Of a stretch of 64,000 bases of DNA, positions 1 to 10,134 are shown one piece after another. Below the pieces are notes generated by a model. The model was not told the origin of the DNA. It saw nothing but the letters and a program-made list of their open reading frames with translations, and made no database searches. The stretch covers positions 6,348,001 through 6,412,000 of the forward strand of contig PUDQ02000001.1 of the NCBI GenBank assembly GCA_002964805.2, written 5' to 3'. The first letter of the stretch is position 1. Each line of letters starts with the position of its first letter. Made by a program: the position numbers and the translations under genes. This DNA is from Trametes villosa. Its lineage: Eukaryota > Basidiomycota > Agaricomycetes > Polyporales > Polyporaceae.

Positions 1-98
1 ATGCGTGATACCAACTAATACACAGCAGCGAGAGCATACAATCCAAACATATCCGATATCGTACAGTCACAAGCCCTGGAATACCTCGACGTCACCGC

Positions 99-2202
99 CT
101 ACGCGGCCAGTGAGTTGCTCGGCTGCACCAGGGTTCCCTCGTACGGCTTCAGACGCACGAAGTATTCCATCTGGCAGACCGGGCAGCTCGCAGAAGCCTT
201 CAGCTCCTTCATGATGCAGCTGTGCGATCGCGGTAAGCATTGCAGTTCAAAGCTAGTGACATAACGCTTGCGCTCGGCTCACCTTTGACAGAAAACGTGC
301 CCGCACGAGGTAGCGACTGGGTCGACGCACGGCTGCCGGAGGCACGACCTGCAGTGCCACGACACCCCCGCACCCCGCCCCGTCGCGTGAGTCTCGCTCG
401 TGGGTACAGCCCCGGGTCCCGCAGGGGGCAAGGGCGGCTTGCTGGCGCGCGCGAGCTGGAGCAACTCCTCCAGCCACGATGCGACCCTGTCGGACGTAGA
501 CTCGGGGGGCGCGTATGCAGCGTCGATCTCGAGCGCTGGCTTCCGCGTTTCCCGCCGGCAACCCAGCATAGGCGGAGACTCTTCCTGTCGACCGCGGGTC
601 ACATGAGCAGCTGTTGCCAGTGATCGGGTTGGTCCGTCACTCACCGCAGGGTATTCCTTCGACGACGTATCCCAGACCGACGAGCAATGAGCCGCGAGCG
701 ACGTCTCGCACGCGTACCCCGACTCGCCGGCGCTGCTGGGCGCCATGCCAGAGGAGAGGGCAGGCACTTGAGCGGCAGTGCGCGGGGGCGACAAGAGCGA
801 ACGGGTGCTTCTCGGCTCTTCAGAGGGCCCATCCTCGTCGTCGTCGAGCACGCTGAGGATGCGCTCGATGCTGTGTTGGCCGTACTCGCGCGCGAGGATC
901 TCGACCAGCTCCGTGTCGGAGACATCTCCGCCCAGCACGTCGGGATCTGGACCAGGAACCGCTATAGCGTCGTCCGCCGGCAGGTGGGCATCGTCGGCGG
1001 TCTTGCCAAGCGACGAAAGGCTGGAGCGGCGCGACGATCCCCCGCTCGGTACCTAATAGTAACAGCAAGCTCAGAACGGCTGGCAGCTGCTCGGAGGCGC
1101 GCACCCGGGACACATACCAAGCTGGAGCTCCTTTCGGGCAGGCCGCTCAGGAACCAGTCTGTTTTGACGGCGACTTCGGCAAGCTCGGGTGAGGGATCGA
1201 GGAAGAGGATGCGCTCCCCTGGATCGACCTCTTCCACCTTTTGTCACAGCGACATGTACGATGAGAGCACGAGCAGCCACGCGAAGACCCGGCACTCACT
1301 ATGGCTTGCTTCCGATCATCGTTGGCGGCAGGCGTAAGGTTACCCCTTGCGAGCGAGCACGTCCACGTATGCTGGGTACCGCGCAATTGATGTCAACACG
1401 AGCAGGACTACGCAGTCAACGCAACGACTCACGCCGACCCACTCCCGGGAGTCCCGGAAAGCGCTATCGCACATCTTGCAGTACGGGTGCTGGTTCGACA
1501 CACGCCAGTGGTCTTGCAGACACATACCCGGCGGGAGGTGCACCGCGCAGATCTCACAGGACAGCGGGTTGGCGAGACAATGCTGTGCACATATGGGGAG
1601 GCGTGTCAGCGTCTTTCCCGAACGCCGTCGACTTTCCGGCATGCGTACTGACCGCTGCGAGCTCAGCGGAGCTGCTAAACTTCTGGCGGCATACCGCGCA
1701 TGCCGCACGTTTTGCGGAGGCGGAGGCGGAGGCGGGGCAGGAGGGCGCGTGTACCTCGCCCCAGAGTATCACTTCATTGCAGCGTTCGCACCTCATCTGG
1801 ATGGAGGGCGCTTTGCCATGGGCCGTCCGGCGGTGCTGCCGGTTCGCCATGAGTGCTCTGTGGTGAGGGATAAGATCATGCCAAGCGACGTACTCCAGCC
1901 AGCTCGTGGAAGGTCGCGAACGGTTCAAAGCACTCCTTGCATCTCGGCTCGGTCGGCGGCGGCGTGTATTTGGGTGGTTGTGTGCGCGCGGGCCCTGCCA
2001 CCGCGAACTCCGCCGGGATCGTGCCGGAGTGGCCCGTAGCGCTGCGATGGGCCTTCAACGCCTTCAACTTAGCGAACGTCTCCGGGCATGCGAAGCAGAT
2101 GAACTCCGCAGGGGCGGTATGGCCTGCTGCCCCCCGGTGTTGATTGCACTCGCCCTTGCTCTTGAAGACTGCGTTGCATGTGGTGCATTTCGAGGGCGCC
2201 AT
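99..2202 (-). CDS. C2H2 zinc-finger and RING-finger protein
   Basis: Seven exons give about 582 aa: 2202-1890, 1855-1653, 1582-1433, 1371-1300, 1237-1118, 1052-283 and 219-99. The start is the ATG opening MAPSKCTTC. Two good C2H2 fingers come first (CTTCNAVFKSKGECNQH and CFACPETFAKLKALKAH). Three or four degenerate Cys pairs follow (CKEC, CERC, CAVC, CEIC..CKMC). An acidic segment (SVLDDDEDG) precedes a C-terminal RING read across the last intron: CRSC, CGHVFC, SC, then CPVC. The RING predicts E3 ubiquitin ligase activity; the C2H2 fingers suggest DNA, RNA or protein binding. Frame is kept through six introns, so one gene is likely rather than two. The first junction (1890/1855) uses a weak donor and is uncertain. 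Substrate and localisation are unknown. Confidence 0.72.
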
Positions 2203-2794
2203 AGCGAGCGCCTGGAGGGAACAAGTGATGGGTGCGGACGTGGGTGTAGGCGGGTTCGCAGTTCATGGGAGCCCAAGCTTGTCGTCTTATACCAGGTCCG
2301 CGGCAACCGCAGAGAGCTGGAGTGTCAGTAGATTACCGCAGCACGTGTGCAGCGGGTGGTGTGCTGCATGCGGCTTCTCTCGCACAACGTGGTGGCCGCG
2401 GCGCGCGCTGAGCGTATGCGTGCTAGAGAGAAAGCCTCGTCGGGCGGATCTGCGCTGGGGTGTGGACGCGTTGCGTCACGAAGCCGTTGGTGTTCGTGCG
2501 AGCGAGCAAGCAGCGAGCAAGCAGGCGACGGCAGGGGATAGAAGAGGCCGCAAGCGCCGTCTGCCGCAGCACAGTCGGTAGGCGGCCATGGGAGTGAATG
2601 GCTGTCATTGGTGGACGATGCTTCTGCGGCACGCACGTCGCGGCGCCGACTTACAGTTCGATCCTCGCCGCAAGAGAGAAGACTGTACGGAGAGCCGCTG
2701 AAGGATGCTTCAGCAACGCGCAGCCGGGGGGTATCACACACACCAATCAGGGAACTCCTATAGCGGAAAGCGGGCCAAGACACGCTGCGGCGTA
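2203..2794. other. Intergenic region between zinc-finger gene and BRX1
   Basis: This holds the promoter side of the zinc-finger gene and the 3' flank of BRX1, both on the minus strand. Open frames here overlap in every frame, show no family signature and contain no convincing exon. I see no gene in it. Confidence 0.5.
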
Positions 2795-3921
2795 CTACGC
2801 GAATACTTTCGATACCGCCAACTTGTCCTCCTCCAACTTCCGCCTGTCCTTGCGCACACCGCGCTCTTCCTGAGCGTGTTTCCGCTGGCCATACTTGTCG
2901 CCCTTCTCGCGCCTGAGCGCAGAGCGTACTGCAGTCGGCGTAACGAATTCTGCACGACGAGCGATGAGTTGGGGCGTATGAGCACGTGGTGAGGATGTAC
3001 ATACCAGGGTTGGAGTACACTGTTGCGCCGTTGAACGCGCCCTCGAATATACGGATGGGGGTAAGCACGAAACGCGGACCAATCTCGACCAGCGACGTCT
3101 GCGGAGGGCCGTTGGGTTGCAACGGATCCTTCTCGACGATCTATGAAGGAACGCGGGTTGGTCTCATGGGCTTTCCGAGGACACGTTCGATCACTCACTT
3201 GGAAGTTCCGGAACCAAATCTTGTTGTCGAGTATGGAGAAGGTGAGGATGTGGTCGATGAATGGCTTTGCCTTCCGCGCGCCTGGAGGCACACCGAAAAT
3301 CTGGGATGGGTCCTTGTGAGGATGCGCGGAGGAATGCAGGTCGCTGGGCAACTTACATGTGTGAAGACCTCCTTGGTGAGCTTCCCCCATTCGCTCTCGT
3401 CAAACTCCTTCGAGAAGCTCAGAATCCCGCGACTGCCCTTGAGGCAGTTGCCGGTCATCTTGAGTTCGTCCATCGTATGGATGTTCTGCACATGCATCTT
3501 GATGCTCGGCCCGTTCGGCGTCTTGGCTGCCCACATGTACAGGTCTTCGTGGCGACGTGCCTCAAAGTATAGCGCGTTGTTGCAGTTGTTGAGGTCAGCG
3601 AGCTCGGGGAGGAGGTTGAGGTGGTTCTTGGAGTCCAGTTTCGAATCTGGTGTACATGAGCGTGGTGATCGAATGTCCGAGGCGATACGGGCACGCACCC
3701 TTCTTCACATGGGGGAGCAGCGCCTCCAGGTCGTTCATGAGGTGCCTCATGCGGTGGTTTATTCCGCGCGAGGAGAGCATGAGCACTCGCTGCTTGTTCC
3801 TGGGCTTCTTCGCCGCAGGGGCACGCTCTTGCTGGTCCACCTCCATGGCGTCTGCCTTGCGCTTGCCCTTCGCGTCGGCTTTGGCAGATTTTACGCTTTT
3901 CTCCTTCAGTAGAGAGGCCAT
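2795..3921 (-). CDS. BRX1: Ribosome biogenesis protein BRX1 (Brix domain)
   Basis: Five exons (3921-3699, 3646-3357, 3300-3199, 3140-3005, 2949-2795) give 301 aa, the usual size for fungal Brx1. The N-terminus is basic (MASLLKEKSVKSAKADAKGK). The Brix domain begins near residue 45 with RVLMLSSRGINHRMRHLMND. Further family signatures are YFEARRHEDLYMW, IHTMDELKMTGNCLKGSR and ILSFSKEFDESEWGKLTKEV. The C-terminal basic tail (QRKHAQEERGVRKDRRK) is typical. Brx1 acts in the nucleolus in assembly of 60S pre-ribosomal particles, together with Ebp2 in yeast (family knowledge). All four introns are 50-65 nt with gt..ag ends. The start lies 255 bp from the divergent RING gene at 4177, so the two probably share a promoter region. 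Confidence 0.95.
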
Positions 3922-4176
3922 GGCGAGAAGAGTGTGAGAAGAAGAGCGCCGACAGTGAGCTCGAAGAGACGAACGGTGGAGGCGACTGGGAGACGATGTG
4001 CACGGGCGCCTGCGAACTTTTCGGGGAGCACGTGGGGAGATTAGATAGACGCCATGCATCCGAGTGATTCGGAGTCGCGTCAAGCAATTGTGGCTTGCGA
4101 TGCAGCCACAGCCAGACGCGCTCCCTGCCTCTCCTCCACCACCACCTCCCTCCTCCGCCCCCCTTCCCGCGTCGCC

Positions 4177-5287
4177 ATGTTGACTCTGCGCTGCAAGATC
4201 TGTCTTGATACGATGGACAACGACGCAACGCCTATGGCGACGCAGTGCGGCCACATCTACTGCTTGGACTGCGCGACCTTCCACTTCGCCCAGGCCGACC
4301 CATTCTGCGCCGTATGCCGCAAGCCGCAGACACTCGAGAACATGGTGCGGCTCTACACCGATAACGATGAAGAGGATACACATGGCGACGAGAGCGTGAT
4401 GGAGGAGGATGATCAGCTCAGCTTGAGCCCCGTGTCCGTGAGGAGCATCGAGCGAGCGGGGGAGGAGGCCGTCGGCTCGGTCAAGAAAGCCATTGCTGGG
4501 CGCGAAGATATGAAGCAGGCTCTCCTCGCGTGAGTATCATCGTATTATGAGCATGGCGTACTCTCTAATGGCCCTCGCGTCCTAGTTGCAACACGTTCGT
4601 TAACTCCGTGACGCCGCGCGAGCGAGCTCACATCAACGAGGTACGCCGCCCCATCCTGGACGTACCGCGCCACGGGCTCAATCTGACGGGCTCAATCACA
4701 GGAATTGCTTCATGACATCGCGTTTCAGCTCAACCTGGTGCAGCGGGTTGGTATCCCCCCCTCGCCGCTAGTATGCCACTGACAAAAGTGCTCCAGGTTC
4801 TGAAGGACAACGAAGAGCAGGTCTCGCGCCTAAAGGAGGAAGTGCAAACTGCGAGGGCCTCGGAGACCAAGGCGCGCCTGAAGGTCGAGGAGCAGCGTCG
4901 CCTTCTGCGGCGCGCGGAAAAGGAGCAGATGAAGGCCGTGAAGCTGGCGGAGGCACAGCAAGAGCAATACCAGCTCATCTACCAGCAGTGCATCGTCGCC
5001 ACAGAGGACGCCACTCGGCAGCGAGTTCGCGCAGGGAAGGCGGCGAACGAGCTCGAGGAGACGCAGCTGGAGATGCAGTCGTGGAAGGAACGCGCAACCA
5101 AGTCGACGAAGAAGGTATGTCCTAGCGTGTTTCCAGTGCTACTGCAAGATAAGGTGTCGCTGATACTCGTGTTCTGCACTAGTACTACGCGCTCAAACAA
5201 GAGTTGAAGCAGCTCAAGCAAGCAGCACAGGGTAGTACCCGTCGGGGCCACGCGCGAGCCGAGTCGGACGACCTGGAGGTTGTCTGA
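4177..5287 (+). CDS. RING-finger protein with long coiled coil
   Basis: Five exons (4177-4529, 4586-4640, 4702-4746, 4797-5114, 5183-5287) give 291 aa. A C3HC4-type RING occupies about residues 7-48: CKIC, then CGHIYCLDC and CAVC. An acidic patch follows (EEDTHGDESVMEEDD). Exons 3-4 encode a heptad-rich coiled coil (LKDNEEQVSRLKEEVQTA onward) of about 110 residues, ending in a short basic/acidic tail. I chose the ATG at 4177 (gtcgccATG, two residues before the RING). An in-frame ATG at 4054 would add 41 low-complexity residues. Probable E3 ubiquitin ligase that oligomerises through the coiled coil. The specific orthologue is not recognised. Divergent from BRX1. Confidence 0.8.
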
Positions 5288-5736
5288 AGCACGAGGACGG
5301 GATCCTCCGGATACCGAGAGCGCGGCCCGCGGCTTCCCCATTACAGTCTATTTATTTGCGGATTCCTGGGATGCGTCTCGCAGACATTGTACACTACTCA
5401 TTGCTATCGCTCGCATTTGCTGTCGCTGCTGTTCCCTAGGTGGACAAACTATCGAATATATCGATGTATATATGATGTGCCATTGCGTATCTGGCTCGTA
5501 GCATGCACATCGTCGAACTTCCCCTTGAACGAACCTGCGTGCTGGATTGTCTAAGCCGTTGCATATCTCACCATCGAGCCGCGCTTGCCGGGCGTGGATG
5601 AACGGATAGAGGTACACCGTGCGGCGTGAGCGCAACGAGTTGCCCAGGTCATAGCGCATATAGTCATATATTCATAGTCGGGAAACTACATTGTACATCG
5701 TACCTCTACACGTCTCTATCTACAGAACATCAGTCA
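5288..5736. other. Intergenic, convergent 3' ends
   Basis: The RING gene ends at 5287 (+) and the LRR-like gene ends at 5737 (-), so this 449-bp stretch is two facing 3' flanks. It is AT-richer than the coding DNA. I see no gene, hairpin terminator or repeat in it. Confidence 0.5.
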
Positions 5737-7173
5737 CTATTGAATGCAACAGGAATCGTAGGGTTCCGGCATGACCCAGATAAGTCCGATCATCTCGTGT
5801 TCTTCCAGCTCGGAATAAACGTCGACGCGGAGCTTCTCCCCCGCCAGCCCAGTGAACAGGTCTCTGCAACGCTCTTCCTCCCCGGGGTCTAAATCCTCGC
5901 CACGGTATAGGTTAACCGTAAGGCTGCGCAGGACCGCACAATCTCCCTGCGCCTTCCGTGCGGTGAAGCACCGCTGCATGGCCTCCGAGAGCTCCGTGCC
6001 GGGCGCAATGCCACACACTACCAAGTGTTCCAATATCGGGCAGAGAAAACGCTCGGTGTTCCTCGCAGAGGGCAAGGGCGTTTCCAGCGCCGAGAGCAGC
6101 CTGCCTGGAGAAGCCGGGTGGTCGTCTATATCGACTTCCAACCGGCGTAGTGCTGGGTAGCAGTCCAAGGCGGCGGCCCAGGTAGAAGCAGTAACGTATT
6201 TGATGTCCCCAATAACCTCGAGACTCCCGATCGGCGCGCCAGGGAAGACGACTCTAAGAGAGTCCATCATCGCCTCGAGGAGCTTGCTGCGGGCGTAACG
6301 AAGTAGTTCAGGAGCCAGAGGGTTGGTGGGGATGTCCGTAATGATGGAGAGCGAGATGAAATCCAGCCGGTCCTCGACACGAGCGGCGATGGAGCACAAC
6401 TCCGGCGCGCAGTGGACAGTCAAGTCCGTGACTCGGCGGAGGATGGGCAAGGCGGTCCTGTCGCGGGGCAGCATGGCGGTGAAAGCGGCATGGCACTCCT
6501 CGCTTGACGCGCCGCGGAGGTTTGCCCAAAGGCGGACGGACGCGTAGGGCGTGAGTATCAGCGCCGACAACATATGCGAAATGTTGTAGACGAAGTCCTC
6601 GATCTTGACGAGCCCTAGGCGTGCCTTCAGAGGGCGGTAGCCACCGGGGTCGTCCGCGGTCATCGGGGCGAAACAGTTGTACACCTCGAGCTCCTCCAGG
6701 CAGTCAACGTGGCCGAGGCAGTCGAGAAAAGGAATGAGGGGTAGTAGGCCCGAGCGGCCGGGCGGATTGAGCATAATGATGCGACGCAAGTGGGATGCCA
6801 AGGGCGGGGTGAGATGCGCGGCCGAGTTTCTCAGGTCGAGACTCCGCAGAGCAGGGAAATATTTGGCCTGAAGCTTGATTGTGGGGATCGCTTCCGCCTG
6901 GGCAGGGTCGTCGTCCGAAGCGTCCACGAGAACTTCTAGATGTTCCAGCTTGGGGAAGGCCTGCTGCAGTAGCGCATCCATGGCAGTCACCGCGGGAAGG
7001 GGCAGCGGTTTGGCGATTAGTGCCCAGATCTGACCCGCACGGGCCTGCACGTCGCTCAACGCCGACTCCACGACAGAGAAACCGGTGAGTTCTGTTGGTT
7101 CTCCGTCCCATTGCTGGGTGCGTATGGACGCAAAACGGGGTTTGGGCGCATTAGCCACAGGTTCCGCGTCTGT
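5737..7173 (-). CDS. F-box/LRR-like protein, copy 1 (5' end unresolved)
   Basis: One long exon codes about 475 aa and opens at an acceptor (ctacag) near 7174, reading AEPVANAPKPRFASIRTQ. There is no in-frame ATG near it, so an upstream exon must supply the start. A strong donor (gtaagtacgt) lies at about 7325 and would fit, but I cannot read an F-box before it. The body is leucine-rich with irregular repeats typical of basidiomycete F-box proteins, for example FPKLEHLEVLVDA, FPALRSLDLRN and PFLDCLGHVDCLEELEVYN. That last motif recurs as EFLDCIGMLSSIEELTVYD in the neighbour at 8130-9533, so the two are paralogues. If an F-box is present upstream, the role is SCF substrate adaptor; this is inference. 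Confidence 0.6.
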   Translation of the reverse strand, partial: TDAEPVANAPKPRFASIRTQQWDGEPTELTGFSVVESALSDVQARAGQIWALIAKPLPLPAVTAMDALLQQAFPKLEHLEVLVDASDDDPAQAEAIPTIKLQAKYFPALRSLDLRNSAAHLTPPLASHLRRIIMLNPPGRSGLLPLIPFLDCLGHVDCLEELEVYNCFAPMTADDPGGYRPLKARLGLVKIEDFVYNISHMLSALILTPYASVRLWANLRGASSEECHAAFTAMLPRDRTALPILRRVTDLTVHCAPELCSIAARVEDRLDFISLSIITDIPTNPLAPELLRYARSKLLEAMMDSLRVVFPGAPIGSLEVIGDIKYVTASTWAAALDCYPALRRLEVDIDDHPASPGRLLSALETPLPSARNTERFLCPILEHLVVCGIAPGTELSEAMQRCFTARKAQGDCAVLRSLTVNLYRGEDLDPGEEERCRDLFTGLAGEKLRVDVYSELEEHEMIGLIWVMPEPYDSCCIQ

Positions 7174-7599
7174 AGCACATAGCTATCAAGTTAGGCGTAG
7201 CTCAAGCGATAGCGGACGGAAACGAGACCCACTTCCTGCGTTAGCCACCATGTTTTCCAATCTACTCAGACGTGAAAGTGAATAAGAGAGCGTAGACGTG
7301 GGGTGCAGAACAAGCGACGTACTTACCGAGGCCCGTTATATAGTCCAATGGGCAAGACAAAGCGTGCGCAATGCCTACCCGAGAAATGTAGTCGCATTGT
7401 CGTGGCCGTAGATCCGGTTCGCATTGATCAGCTCACCGTTGCGTTAATTGTCAGCTCAATGAACCAGTACGGCTTGGGACCATATGGTCCGTGACAGCGA
7501 GGCTGCACGGGAAAGCAGTACTTCAAGTTCAGGGTGGTATCATGTCGATTGCAAGTGTCGGCAATCTGTGCATTAGTGCGTATTAACTCCAAGTAGTAC

Positions 7600-8045
7600 A
7601 CTTACAAAGTTAACGCACCCTATTGATCAGGTAGAATCTGTCGCGCTTTCCAGTAGACTGCCTGTGGAAAGCGGCATCACAATTGTCCACAAAATGCGTG
7701 CAACACTGGCAGTCCAAACGCAACGCTGTACGTACCGCCTCGCGAGAGGTTTCTTCCATTGCTTGAGTGCGTATAATCTTGAAGTTTGCATTCGCCACCG
7801 GGAGCGTGAATGCGTCGGGCTACGCGGTGGTATGTTCGATTGAACGGGACAAGGTCGTAAAGTGGAACAGAGGAAGCGCCCATCGGTACGTACTTACGCC
7901 GCCTCCGAAAGCGGTCACCTCGGTCCTTGGCGGGGATCAGGCTGGCCCAGTGCAGTGACTCCTCACTGGCTCCAACGCATTGGGGTCCAATTTTATTGAT
8001 CTGCTCAGCACAGATATATGCGACAACCTCAACGTAGTACAGCAC
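7600..8045 (-). pseudogene. Decayed F-box/LRR-like copy (fragment)
   Basis: Between the two LRR-like genes the minus strand has short pieces resembling their 5' exons. VANANFKIIRTQAME (7798-7754) resembles the VANAPKPRFASIRTQ exon start of copy 1. A donor gtaagtacgt near 7890 matches the donor preceding copy 1. An upstream open segment (VVAYICAEQINKIGP onward, about 8025) could be a worn F-box. No long LRR exon follows before stops. I read it as a truncated third copy left by local duplication. The F-box assignment is weak. Confidence 0.35.
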
Positions 8046-8129
8046 TACATATCTGATACTAGGGGGTATATGCCTATAGTAGCACTGGGCTCCCGGCGAT
8101 CGCGACCACCGTGAAGCCGCTCATGCCAT

Positions 8130-9533
8130 TCAGAAATCATCGATTGCGAAGTCGGCGGAGGCATCTATCACAGTGCTCTCTACCGCCAAACGCTCCAGTC
8201 TCCTGCGATACTCCTCGATATCCGACTGAAAAGTTAGCGACTCGCCGGGCGTGCCAGGCTCCGCTGTGATGCGAAGGCGTTGGATACGGCCCTCTGAGTC
8301 ACCGCATCCATGTTCCTTGCGCCATTGGAGACACCGTCGAGTCTGCTCCAGGATATCCGTGCCCGCCATGAAGCTCGCGAGAGTGAACGACTCCAGAGAA
8401 TTGCAAACGGGTAGGGGTGTTGTGACTGAGTCGGAGAGGGTCATGAGTGCCGACAGACAGGGCAGCGCCGAGCCACGGAGCTGAGGGTCATCGACCTCGA
8501 GTCGTCGCAGTTCCGGGAAGCCGTTGAACATCTGCATCCACGTACGGCGCGGTATCCCATCCAAATTACCAATGAGGGTCGGCTCTGTGATCGGCATCCA
8601 GAAGAACATTGAGGCGGCGAATCCAACCATCTCCTCGAAAGTGTCTGGTTCAGGCCATGGGGTTGGAATACGAGAGTTTGCGGTCCGTTGCGAAGGGCAC
8701 TGCACACGGACGTATCCCCCGGACTCGTGCTCCGCGCGAAGATAGTATCCGGATGACGTGTGGACATCCTGCGGGTTGCAGGAAACGATGACCCGCGAAG
8801 CCCGTCGCAGGATCGGCAGACTCTCTTCCGCGTTGATTGGCAGTACGCTCACGAGAGTAGAACGGGTCGGGCTTGATTTCCCCCTCACGGTGAGAGTGAC
8901 ATGTGCTTCTAGGGGAGTGGCGATGCGCGAGAGAATGAGGGAGAGGGTTTGGGGGCTTTCTGCTATGTTCACCACCCTGAGCTTGAGCGCAGGGAGTAGG
9001 GGGGTATCACGACTGTAGGCCAGGGCGGACTCGGAAGTGGCGCAACGGAGATAGTCGTAAACGGTGAGCTCCTCTATGGACGAGAGCATGCCGATACAGT
9101 CGAGGAACTCGTCAAGCGAGATGGAGGGCTGGTCCCCCTCAGTGAGACCCTTCAAGACCAGTGACCGGAGATTGGAGAGAGTGGCGCCGGGAATGAGCGC
9201 ATGCGCTCTACCGCGGAGAACCAGGTTTCGAAGGGATGGAAGCCGGGTGGACTGGAGTATGACCGATATTTGGACCCGTTGTAGGCTCGGAGGACAGTTC
9301 AGGCTCGGGAGATACTCGTCACTGATCCCGATAGTGAGGTCCTCCAGCTGAGGCATGTCTCGCAACAGGAGCTCACACAGCGCCTGGTGCCCCGCATGAA
9401 TAGGGTGAACATTCTCGAGCCCGAGTTGCTTCACCCGCATCAATGGCAAGTGATGCTCCGCCGGGATGAACGTGGTCATGAGAGCTCCGACCGTTCCTTG
9501 GCTCTTGGTTCCGTCGACCAATGTGGCGGAGAC
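8130..9533 (-). CDS. F-box/LRR-like protein, copy 2 (5' end unresolved)
   Basis: A single 468-codon exon begins after an acceptor (acacaaag) at about 9534, reading VSATLVDGTKSQGTVGAL. The likely upstream exon ends at 9607 before a gtgagt donor; its reading frame is not settled and no clear F-box is visible. The body carries leucine-rich segments such as MPQLEDLTIGISDEYLP, LPSLRNLVLRG, LSNLRSLVLKGL and FPELRRLEVDDPQLRG. It is a tandem paralogue of the gene at 5737-7173, in the same orientation. Basidiomycete genomes carry large F-box/LRR families (established); function as a ubiquitin-ligase adaptor here is inferred. Confidence 0.6.
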   Translation of the reverse strand, partial: VSATLVDGTKSQGTVGALMTTFIPAEHHLPLMRVKQLGLENVHPIHAGHQALCELLLRDMPQLEDLTIGISDEYLPSLNCPPSLQRVQISVILQSTRLPSLRNLVLRGRAHALIPGATLSNLRSLVLKGLTEGDQPSISLDEFLDCIGMLSSIEELTVYDYLRCATSESALAYSRDTPLLPALKLRVVNIAESPQTLSLILSRIATPLEAHVTLTVRGKSSPTRSTLVSVLPINAEESLPILRRASRVIVSCNPQDVHTSSGYYLRAEHESGGYVRVQCPSQRTANSRIPTPWPEPDTFEEMVGFAASMFFWMPITEPTLIGNLDGIPRRTWMQMFNGFPELRRLEVDDPQLRGSALPCLSALMTLSDSVTTPLPVCNSLESFTLASFMAGTDILEQTRRCLQWRKEHGCGDSEGRIQRLRITAEPGTPGESLTFQSDIEEYRRRLERLAVESTVIDASADFAIDDF

Positions 9534-10134
9534 CTTTGTGTGATCTAGACGTTGACGGCTTCCTCAATCGGCAAACAGGAGTAGCACGGGCATTCCAAAT
9601 ACTCACCGAGCGTGTAGTACGAGTTTCTCGTGAAAATGGTTGTATGCATCTGGCAGTAGCGGGATAGAGGTGATGATGGTTAGAGTGTGCGCGATTGACG
9701 CGCAGCAAGCATCCGACGAATCCTTATATGGCCGGAGAAGCCCGGTGGCGAAGCGTTTTCGGTGTGCAGAGTCCTTGTACTGGTAGTCATGGGCAGAGTC
9801 TGCTACACAAAAGAACCTATTGTGGCGAACGCGAGAGCCGCGTCCCGCAATAACCGGTGCACCTGCCAGGTTAGGTCGATGAGCGTGACGCCCGGCTGAC
9901 GACGCCACCAGTACCCTCATCTTGTTACAGGCTGGAAGCAAGGCGTGCTCCTGAGGATTAAAGGTATGCTGAGTTCTCAACGGAAGGCGTCCCGCAGCGC
10001 ACTCTCATTAGATTTGGTCTATACGATACTAAAGTGATACAGCAGCAGGGCTGCTACACATCAGAGAGAAATTCGAAACGCGGGATCGTCAAGCTAGACT
10101 CACACGGAACTATCGCAACACAGCCAGTGGTCCA

